This document shows, piece by piece, positions 11,076-18,680 of a DNA stretch of 18,680 nt (positions within the stretch are counted from its first letter, which is position 1; each line of letters opens with the position of its first letter). A program made the translations under genes and the position numbers. Origin of the DNA: Beroe ovata (taxonomy: Eukaryota; Ctenophora; Nuda; Beroida; Beroidae); the NCBI GenBank assembly GCA_946803715.1, contig CAMPET010000016.1, positions 31,790 to 50,469 of the forward strand, written 5' to 3'. The notes below the pieces were generated by a model. It had not been told where the DNA came from. It searched no databases and saw only the letters and a list, made by a program, of their open reading frames with translations.

Positions 11076-14000
11076 TGCGAAGCACCTATCCATCAATGTC
11101 CTATTGTCACACCCAGCAATATGCATATATGTGATGCATGTATGCAGTAGATATTCCAAAACATTTCCATATTATTGGAGTGAGCGATGAACCGCTGGCA
11201 ATAATATGTGTTTGCGTCTCCGTCCCTCCTAGAGTTCTCAGGAGTCATTGATAAAATTACTTCCCCCCCGCGGAAAATGTGCGATGTGAAGTATATACGT
11301 GGATATCATGTGAATATTTTGATCATATTTTTGTTGATGTTGTTCAGCTTTGTTTTTCCTCGTCAATCGTAGATAGACATTTTTCCGTGGTGTTAATAAT
11401 TACCCAATATTAACACAGGCTAGACTTATTTTTCTCAATTTTCAGCTGATTATTTTTCATTCCGACATATTCCTGGTTGTTGGTGACAGGGTCGGTTGTT
11501 ATTTTTAGAAGCTCCACAACTTAATAAAATCACTGTTTTGATACTGGCTACGATGTTAGGATAACACGAAAACATCAGCCCATATGTTTTAGGCATATCT
11601 TGTTACGCAGAGTTGTTATATTTGCCGATAAAATAACAATAAACAATCATGGATAGCGTATGTGTGTTTTGAAATGTGTATGACGTGTCATTGCTAAGCC
11701 ATCTCGCTTTGTGGGGACAAGGTCATTGTGCTAACCAAGAACTTTGCCATTTAATGTTCTCCATTGTTATCTTGTTGTTTAATGAGTCTGTTATCTAAGT
11801 ATATATTGTGCAATTGTAAATCTGTGTGACAGCTCATGACAGCTTTTCACTAGCTCCCCCAAAAACAGTTCATAGACTTCCTATGATATACCTAGAACTT
11901 GTACATAGAGAAGTTGTATTGTGCGTGTGTGGCGAGATATTTTCGGAATTTCGCCCAAATTCGGGTAGTTGTCGCTTGCTAAGTGCTTTTAGTTAGTAAA
12001 ATTACATCTTCATAAGTTGGTTGTGTTGTATAAGTTGGTTGTTTTGACGTTGTTTTTGTTGTTTGGGTATCTTCACTCACTTGCGAACCCCCACTCGGTA
12101 TTTTACGCTGCAAGTACTTTGGAGATAAATTTTGTTAATTTGTGATATTTGTCCGTCTAATATCGATAATTAACACACGTGACCCATTTTCGCGTTTGTA
12201 AACAATGGCCTTCATTTCTGATATTGGTACTCAGCAATTCCCCACCGAACCTATGATTGGACCCCTTCTTCCCCTCTCTCCTGGAAAAACAAATCAAATA
12301 AGTTCTATCACTGGTCTAACACAGCCGTTGCATCTTATCATGATAAATGATGATGAAGCACTTTTCTTCTTCTCCTTCCTGATTAATCAGTAGTATATGA
12401 ACTGCTGCCTCCACTTTCTGACTATGAGGGAGCGGTGGAGTGATCGCAATCTTATCTGACCGATTGGAAATAGTTTTTATAGGGCTTGTGCAATCCNCCT
12501 CCACTCTCTCCCCCTCTCCCTTCATTACTGAGAGGAATCTCTGATTTCCCCCTCTTCTCACTCACTCAGAATTGTTAGCTCCCCCGTACTCTTTTATCAC
12601 CCCCAATACACTCGGGAAGAAAGGGGTGTCAGGACCCAAGGAGAGTGAGTCCCACTTCTCAGGGGACGAGAGACGGGATTCCGGGTGAGCCTTCCCTACC
12701 CTCGGTAGTATTAAACCGGAATCATGACTTGTGTTTAGAAGTATTATTGTTAGCACCTCAAATCCCAATTAGGGGATGACAGTCATTATATCAGTGGGGT
12801 TACCATGGCGATTAGCGGGGTAATTGAGAGTAAATGGGTGGTACCGACTTCACCATGATTATTATACTACTCTGTGATAGTGATACCATTCTATTTCACT
12901 GGAGTTATGATAGCTGTACGCACTGATTGCTCCGTGATCATCTATAGATAGGATTTGGTAGCAGAAGCATCACTTTATGAAACTATAGAAAAAAATAGAA
13001 ACTATGTCCCTTCTCAGAAACTATGTCCCTTCTCAGAAACTATGTCCCTTCTCAGAAACTATGTTCCTTCTTGTAATTTCCCTGCTGCGTGTATCATAGG
13101 ACCGATTGGCGATTATCAATGGTTTGAATGTTTCAAATAGGTAGTCGATTACTTAAATCGATGTCACTTTTTCCGGGCTCTATCATCAAATTTAGTTACT
13201 CACAATCTGCTGAACTTTGCAAAGTTATTACCACCATATGTTCACACCACACACGCGTTGTTGTTGTGAAACTCTGGCCTCTGTTGTTCAGGAGACAGAC
13301 AGGTGGCTGAAGTGTGAGATTCAATAAAACTGCAAATTATAGTTCTATCTCGTTATAGGAGTATCTAAATTTAGTTTGTTTACACAAAGTTTAATTGATA
13401 TATAGGTACCTATAGTAGCTTGTTGTTATCGCGAATATGACTAGGAATGACTTCTTACTCCCACCAGAGCTCAAGATACTAAATAGCATGACAGCTTCTC
13501 ATGAAAGATAAACGAATATAGTTAGAACTGTTTTTCTCCGTATTTGTGAGGTGATTTGCACTGGATATTTACCTCCATAAGTCACTTTAACTGTAGCCAG
13601 TGAGCTAACAGTTTACGAATACTCGTAGTTAAACGTTTTTGCTGTTATATGTTTTACAGTGATACATCGCGTTAAAAACTGTCGAGATTGTTTATGTAAA
13701 TGTGCAAATTGAGTTATTAACATTTAGCCGGTTATGTTTTTAACACACAGAAATATTCCTGGTTTTACGATGCGTGTCCTCTCATCGACTACTTCCTCTA
13801 ACTTTATTACCGCACCGACACACACACACAGTGATAGTTTTTGAACAGTTTCAGTTTCAGTCTAGAGACTGTCATGGATCAACTCATATAATATGTTTCG
13901 TGCTGACAAGCATATGAAAATACGCGTCTAGAATTTGAGTTTTTGACGCAACATTTCCCTGGCTATATCAGACTGGCCCGCCCTCTTACTCTCTCTTACT

Positions 14001-14835
14001 CTCTCTTGAATTCTCATACTCTGACTTATCACTGTTCGATCAGTGCGGGACTGATGAATGAATCTACTATCTCATTAATAAAGACTATATTGCTCTTATC
14101 GTGAAGTCTAACCCTCTCCTCCCTCCCACCACCTCATAGAGAGTCCGTCCCGTTATATAGTCCGGTTTTAATGTCCAGTTAGGTAGTTACGTAGCAGCTA
14201 TACAGTATTATGTCCATATCATTTAACAACGCATACATGACAGTGTATGTCTAGAGTATACATAGAGCCAAATAATATCGTCTACTTTTAGTTCAACACA
14301 CAAGCAGTCGCGTAGGTTATGTTATAGTAGCTTTTAGCGAGTTGTAAACATGAAGAATCCTTAGAACAACGTAAACTGAGCTACCTCTTTGCGGTGCTTG
14401 TCGTTGTAGATGGTGGCGGTAATGGGTGACCTTATTGCAACATTTACTATCGCTACTGTATGGCCTCTTCCTTTCTTTTCTCTTTCTGGTCAGTTCATGG
14501 GTGTGTGTGTGTGTACTGTGTGTGAGTGTTTTCTGGCATAGTCTGTGGTTGATATTGATTGATATTCATGGAATTATCATTGAGCCTTCATAAATGGCAC
14601 ACAACTTAATCAATAGTCATTCGTCGTATAATTCTAACTTCATGGAACAGAAGACATACACATATGTCATATAATGGTTATATCTAAAATACGCTAATTG
14701 CGTTAATGATGTTAATTCAGTTTAGCGATGTTAATCTGTTGGGTTAACATGAGCTTTTCTTCTGCTTTTCTTACATCTGCAGATCGTTAATATGATATCC
14801 CTGTTGGAAATACTTAGCGACTTTGTGTGCAAAAT
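11076..14835. other. Intergenic stretch with no recognisable gene
   Basis: I see no conserved coding exon on either strand. The open frames of 60-81 codons (for example 12205-12393, 12316-12561 and 12562-12768) have no recognisable family and no coherent splice partners. Small repeats present are an 18-bp duplication at 12012-12046 (ATAAGTTGGTTG units), the 19-bp minisatellite listed separately, a CTCTTACTCT duplication near 13983-14007, and (GT)7 at 14501-14514. Base 12497 is an N, so the assembly is uncertain there. The final part probably includes the GPCR 5' leader or promoter. Confidence 0.6.
12998..13072. repeat. 19-bp minisatellite, four copies
   Basis: Units start at 12998, 13017, 13036 and 13055, each reading GAAACTATGTCCCTTCTCA; the last copy has C-to-T at the second position of CCC and a diverged end. 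The near identity of the copies indicates recent expansion. Confidence 0.9.
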
Positions 14836-16021
14836 ATGTACTTTCTCGCGAAATTCCCGGATTTCACTAATTTCTCCCACTCGTATTCAGGTATGACAAT
14901 CACAACAACACCCCCCATCCCCTATATCCCCCAAGTGGAGCACCTCTACGGTACAATCTGTATCCTCAGCTTCGTCCTGGGGACCACGGGTAACGCCCTG
15001 GCCCTCTCGTACTTCCTCAACAAGAAGAAGAAGGACATACCGACTGTGGTGTACATCAGTGTTGTCATTGTTGACATGCTGGTGTCGCTGATAACTCTCC
15101 CGGTGGGTGTCTCCTTCTACGCGTCCAGAGCAAGTGTTTTCTTCTCTAACGGTGTTTTCTGTAACCTGTGGGGTCTTGCCTGGGTCACGCTGAGCCGGAT
15201 GTCAGTGTTCCTAGTGGCTTTACTCTCCCTCTCACGGGCCTACTTCCTCGCATTCCCATTCCAAAATGTCAGGAAACGTGTCATTATCCTGGTTATTGTG
15301 ACGGCTGCTGTCGTACACGTCACTGGCAGCACTATCCCCCTGTGGTTCCGTGACCAGCACAAGTATAACCGGGCAATGGCATCGTGCATTGAGTTCACCA
15401 GTTACTTCATGCCCGGTGCCGCTATTGATGCCACCCTGGCCATGGATTGGGTGGGAATCCTCATCCCCATGCCCGTTATCACCGTGAGTTTCATCGTGAC
15501 TTTGATACAGCTGGCTAAGAAGAGTATGGCCGGCGGAGGAGCCGGGGATGATTGCAAACAGAGCATCACTTTCACCATTGCACTCTTCACAGGTAACCGA
15601 TATTCCATCACTGATAAAATCTCATGCTTTCACGAAAATTGCATCACTAAACGGGAACCCGTCACTAACCCCATCTCCCCCTGCCTTAGCACTGTACCTC
15701 CTGCTGAACCTACCAACAGTGGTAATCAGTTGTCTCTACAGCTACACCACGCTTCTCGCATGGCCTGACACTCACTACCTCGTGTCGTGCATATTCGTGC
15801 TCAACGTCCCCCTCAACGCAGCGTGCAACCCTCTCCTCTACTTCTGGAGGATGCCACGGCTCAGGGCACACAGCATGGCTCTCCTGTGGTCCGCCACCGG
15901 GCTGATCTGTCATGGGACTCGCCCGGTCAAGGAGCAGTATCAACCGGGATCCATGACACTGCACAGTGCAGTCTCGCCACAGAGACCAGCAAAACGGATC
16001 ATTCAGGAACACCAGTTTTAG
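14836..16021 (+). CDS. Rhodopsin-like (class A) G protein-coupled receptor, two exons, ligand unknown
   Basis: Seven-transmembrane receptor expected in the plasma membrane. Exons are 14836-15592 and 15690-16021; the 97-bp GT-AG intron is in phase 1 within TM6 (residue 253). From the ATG at 14836 the product is 362 aa. Visible landmarks are GN in TM1 (N53), D80 in TM2, C109 before TM3 with a partner C184 in the second outer loop, R134 at the TM3 end and P141 in the second inner loop. TM6 has P261, and TM7 has the NPxxY motif as NPLLY (299-303). Oddities are Ser-Arg-Ala in place of DRY (S133-R134-A135), no tryptophan in TM4, and Asn (N259) where most receptors have the CWxP tryptophan. An in-frame ATG at 14893 follows a good splice acceptor (14890), so a 343-aa form with an upstream noncoding exon is possible. 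Flanks are AT-rich; no neighbour suggests a ligand. Confidence 0.9.
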
Positions 16022-16600
16022 GAGAGTAACTCTTAGTAAAACGATAGAACATAGATCAATAACTTGGGATTGACATGGACAATGACTTTGACATTCAATC
16101 GACTGGAAGACTGGTAATCATCTGAATATCGATATGTTTTATCATTTTGAGAACTCGGGGTTGATCTTAAATTTGCTAGACTAGAACAACCGAAGCAAAT
16201 TTTATCTATCGCATTCTTAAAGTTGATCTAGATTAACTTCGCTTGCACTTTACGTTACGGTTAATCATTAATACTTATGTTCGTCACCATGTTGAAATTT
16301 GAATGTTGAAATTTGATTTTGAATTATCGTGATCATTCACATTGGCCATGGTTTGCGATCAAATTGAATTGTCTATTGAATTTGATGACTCTTAGACAAT
16401 GCAAATTTCATGACGTGTGTTATCTGCTCAATTCTCCAGATTGCAGATCCAGTGCAGTCATGCAGCATCAAGCATGCTGGAGCCGCGCCGGAGGCGCGCG
16501 CGGCGCTGTGAATGTGAGTGCAAGTGCATTGTGCGCGCATGCGTGCACTCTGCCAAGCTAAGTCAAAGTGCAAGTTGTCTGGCGATGCTAGACCGCTGAT

Positions 16601-16621
16601 GCAAGCCGCGAAGCGGCTTGC
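16601..16621. repeat. Perfect 9-bp hairpin
   Basis: GCAAGCCGC (16601-16609), loop GAA, then the complement GCGGCTTGC (16613-16621). It sits in a GC-rich patch of an AT-rich region. Confidence 0.7.
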
Positions 16622-16625
16622 GTCT

Positions 16626-16666
16626 GAGAATAAGTTTGCGCCGCGCGCGCGCAAAACGAAATTCTC
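16626..16666. repeat. Imperfect GC-centred hairpin
   Basis: GAGAAT (16626-16631) pairs with ATTCTC (16661-16666), and the inner arms GTTTGCGC and GCGCAAAAC also pair around a CG-rich centre. It resembles a short fold-back transposon remnant, but no target-site duplication is visible. Confidence 0.45.
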
Positions 16667-16795
16667 GACAGGGTCTATCATCGATCGACAAAGTGCAAGT
16701 GCCATGCCATTATGCAAAATAAATTGATTCATCTATTTGACCCAGCAAATTGCCAATTTAAATAGACCTAAACTGCATGACCATGCAACATTCAT

Positions 16796-17034
16796 TTGTC
16801 AGATTTTATCTGACCTCAGTTTCTCGCGCGCGGCGCGCGCGCCTTCATCGAAGGCCGAAATTGTCAGATGTTACCTGACCTGTTTCTCGCGCGCCTTCGA
16901 TGAAGGCGCGCGCGCCGCGCGCGAGAAACTGAGGTCAGATAAAATCTGACAAGGCCGAAACAGGCCTTCGATGAAGGCGCGCCCTTCGATGAAGGCGCGC
17001 TCGCGCGAGAAACAGGTCAGGTAACATCTGACAA
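16796..17034. mobile_element. MITE (miniature inverted-repeat transposon), outer copy, 8-bp target duplication
   Basis: The ends TTGTCAGAT (16796) and ATCTGACAA (to 17034) are terminal inverted repeats. The element is flanked by a perfect 8-bp direct repeat ACATTCAT at 16788-16795 and 17035-17042. The two ends differ in the subterminal dyad (TTTTATCTGACC versus GTTACCTGACC after GTCAGA), so left and right can be told apart. Without the nested copy and its duplicated 8 bp, about 139 bp remain, CG-rich inside, with no coding capacity. An 8-bp duplication is typical of hAT, and also of P and Merlin elements; the terminal bases do not decide which. Mobilisation would have needed a transposase supplied from elsewhere. 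Confidence 0.85.
16861..16952. mobile_element. Nested MITE copy of the same family, inverted within the outer one
   Basis: This 92-bp element begins TTGTCAGATGTTACC and ends ATAAAATCTGACAA. It is flanked by a perfect 8-bp direct repeat GGCCGAAA at 16853-16860 and 16953-16960. Its left end matches the complement of the outer element's right end (33 bp, 17002-17034). Its right end is the exact complement of the outer left end (60 of 60 bp, 16796-16855 versus 16893-16952). So it is the same family in opposite orientation, shortened internally by about 47 bp. The identity implies a recent insertion. Confidence 0.88.
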
Positions 17035-17130
17035 ACATTCATAAGCTGAAGAATCTAAAAGTAAAATAAAGATTCTACGTGACGCGCCGCGCGCAGTGAA
17101 TCTTTAGTCATCTTTTAGCCATCACTACAA

Positions 17131-17270
17131 TGCTTTGATTTGTTTTAGTTGACTTGTTCTATTGATTTTTTTCTGTTTGACTTGTTCTTATGATTTGTTC
17201 TACTTGACTTGATCATTTTGATTTGATCTTTTGATTTGTTCAATTTGGTTTGTTCATTTATTGGCATGAA
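17131..17270. repeat. Degenerate T-rich repeat upstream of the cytidylyltransferase gene
   Basis: Variants of TTGACTTGTTCT and TGATTTGTTC recur about every 13-25 bp. The stretch is low-complexity and T-rich on the plus strand, and lies 240-380 bp upstream of the predicted start at 17511. It may be promoter or leader sequence, but nothing specific shows this. Confidence 0.5.
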
Positions 17271-17510
17271 ACAAGCTTTTATTTGTTATAGCATTCACTA
17301 TCAGTTCATTGGATCTTTTAGTTTGTTTGATTGATTCTCTGTCTTAATAGCATTTTCATTGAGCTATAAAACAGAAGCTTCTTCTACCTTGACCAAAGAT
17401 TTTGAAGATTTTAGTTGGTACTGAGTACTAGCCTATGATATGGTCAATGTACATGTAAGGTTCTGAATTTCATTAATGGTTTAAACTTACCATAACATGT
17501 AACAGCTTTT

Positions 17511-18345
17511 ATGAGTGACGAATCAGATAATATGCAAACTGATTCACTCAGAAATCGAAAGAAAGAAAAGGTAAGCTGTGGGGTTTCTACATTACAATCA
17601 AAAATGTACACACCATTCTGTTTCAAAATATAGTCATAAGGCAATATTATGATCTTCATGTGACTTGTAAAGTGCTTATAGCCCTTCTCTAAGGAAGAAG
17701 AAGAAGATGCATCAAAGGTTCAAGCAAGTCCTCCTGCATCTAACAGGTCATCTCATTACATCTATAAAGCTCTATATATGACTCAGCTATGTTTGAAGTC
17801 TCCTTCCCTACCTTGAATGAAAAGGAAATTAATGACATTAAACATGCTCATTCTACAGGTGGAAGAATGCCTGGGTCAGGTTCCTGTTTGCTCTGCCCAT
17901 GATAGGTGGTTTCATCGTCATCCTATGGCTTGGACCTGTCTATGTGGCACTGCTGGTAAGGTTTGCCCAGTAGAATTATTATCTTACTTACTTTCACCTT
18001 CCTGACACTATTCCTTTATACAGGTCATTCTATTGCAAGTGAAGAGTTTTCATGAGCTCATGGTCATTGGACATAGCAAGTATTCATCCCTGGAACTGCC
18101 TTGGTACAGAGTTCTCAACTGGTAAGTGTTTCAAACTAGTCATAAACAGTAGCTGGGTAACAACACTGTCCAAATGACAGCATATATAACAGCATATACA
18201 GACTATAGTAGAATTGTTTTACACTGTCTACTCTCTATACCTCTAAAATAATCCTCATGCTTTCAGGTATTTCCTTGGGGTAGCTAACTACTTCTTCTTT
18301 GGTGAAAGTCTGACAACTTACTTTAGAAACTTGTTCAGTCGAGAG
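17511..18345 (+). CDS. Phosphatidate cytidylyltransferase (CDP-diacylglycerol synthase, CDS1/CDS2 family), 5' part, five exons
   Basis: An integral endoplasmic-reticulum enzyme that makes CDP-diacylglycerol and pyrophosphate from CTP and phosphatidic acid, feeding phosphatidylinositol synthesis. Exons read 17511-17570, 17694-17746, 17859-17955, 18024-18121 and 18267-18345. All junctions are GT-AG and the frame is continuous for 129 codons. The N-terminus is charged (Lys/Arg then a Glu run, residues 14-25) and presumably cytosolic. The animal-type core follows: WKNAWVRFLF leading into the first membrane segment, then LLQVKSFHELMVIG, LPWYRVLNWYFLGVANYFFFG and a Thr-Thr-Tyr-Phe segment, all in the family's known order. 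Introns are 67-145 bp. The remaining two thirds, including the C-terminal catalytic signature, lie beyond the window, so intactness cannot be judged. The start is the first in-frame ATG; no upstream exon was seen. Confidence 0.92.
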
Positions 18346-18387
18346 GTAGGAACCAGAGGCAAATATCTTTCGCGGTGTGTACGGAAT

Positions 18388-18515
18388 CGCGAAATTTGGT
18401 GTTTTCCGCGACAAACCGCGAAATTTGGCGTTTTCCGCGACAAATCGCGATTTTTTCAAATTCCCGCGAATAATCGCGAATTTGTGCGGTTTTCCGCGAT
18501 AAATCGCGATATTTA
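18388..18515. repeat. 29-bp tandem repeat of TCGCGA-type units
   Basis: CGCG cores recur at 18388, 18417, 18446, 18475 and 18505, a period of 29 to 30 bp. A typical unit is TCGCGAAATTTGGCG followed by TTTTCCGCGACAAA. Units are diverged from one another. The block lies in the fifth intron of the cytidylyltransferase gene, 40 bp after its donor site. It is rich in CpG in an otherwise AT-rich intron. Confidence 0.85.
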
Positions 18516-18540
18516 AGAGAAATCCAGGGATTTCAAATGT

Positions 18541-18680
18541 TGACCAAACGTTATAAAACTTGACCAAACGTTACAAAAGTTGACCAAACGTTATACAACT
18601 TGACCAAACGTTATGAAACTTGACCAAACGTTACAAAAGTTGACCAAACGTTATAAAACTTGACCAAACGTTATAAAACT
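18541..18680. repeat. 20-bp tandem repeat, seven copies, continuing past the window
   Basis: Exactly seven 20-bp units are present, each TGACCAAACG followed by TTAYAAAAST-like sequence. Units 2 and 5 share TTACAAAAGT, hinting at a three-unit (60-bp) higher-order repeat. The first ten bases never vary. The array begins 26 bp after the 29-bp repeat, within the same intron, and is cut by the window end. Confidence 0.95.

Larger units (their letters stand above)
16022..16795. other. Intergenic stretch after the GPCR, with GC-rich hairpins
   Basis: No gene is recognisable. There is no AATAAA close to the GPCR stop (only AGTAAA at 16035-16040; the first AATAAA is at 16718-16723). A 14-bp direct repeat ATGTTGAAATTTGA lies at 16289-16316. 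Bases 16470-16670 are GC-rich, with two hairpins listed separately and three copies of AGTGCAAGT. They may be the remains of small transposons, but no clean ends were found. Confidence 0.5.

Noticed and set aside
12205-12768. Short frames around 12.2-12.8 kb as a possible gene
   Set aside because: The sequence is low-complexity (CTC/TCC runs), includes an N at 12497, and shows no conserved residues.
16796-17034. Interlocked inverted repeats as an RNA pseudoknot
   Set aside because: Two perfect 8-bp target duplications explain the arrangement as one transposon inserted in another.

Overview
The window is nuclear DNA of an animal, read from three spliced protein genes with GT-AG introns of about 100 to 130 bp in AT-rich intergenic DNA. 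The compact introns and the TCGCGA-type and other short tandem repeats would fit a demosponge or another early-branching animal. That placement is a guess from style; nothing here proves the species.

Layout. Bases 1-4760 hold no convincing gene. They carry a family of 17 short dyad elements plus two decayed ones: a 6-bp stem with a 4-nt centre, consensus GTTGAG-NNNN-CTCAAC. Ten are followed within 4-13 nt by CCTTTT. They often occur in pairs, and the pairs recur about every 255-305 bp between 1.0 and 3.5 kb. I do not recognise this arrangement and consider it the most unusual signal here. Bases 4760-7956 are intergenic, with scattered hairpins and GCGC-rich islands.

A complete three-exon beta-tubulin gene lies on the minus strand (7957-9529, 446 aa). 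Its upstream DNA (9530-9960) has a TATA-like box, one perfect and two imperfect RFX X-boxes, and five CACGTG E-boxes. Its C-terminus carries the EGEF motif associated with axonemal beta-tubulins, so a ciliary role is plausible. Bases 9960-14835 are mostly noncoding, with an orphan TATA box, a 22-bp-phased row of T-box-like half-sites, and a 19-bp minisatellite.

A two-exon rhodopsin-like GPCR of unknown ligand lies on the plus strand (14836-16021). It is followed by a miniature inverted-repeat transposon (16796-17034, 8-bp target duplication) into which a second, shorter copy of the same family has inserted in the opposite orientation (16861-16952, its own 8-bp duplication). The 5' part of a phosphatidate cytidylyltransferase gene (CDS1/CDS2 family, first five exons, 17511-18345) runs off the right end. 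Its fifth intron contains a 29-bp and then a 20-bp tandem repeat. The three genes look functionally unrelated; nothing suggests an operon or gene cluster.
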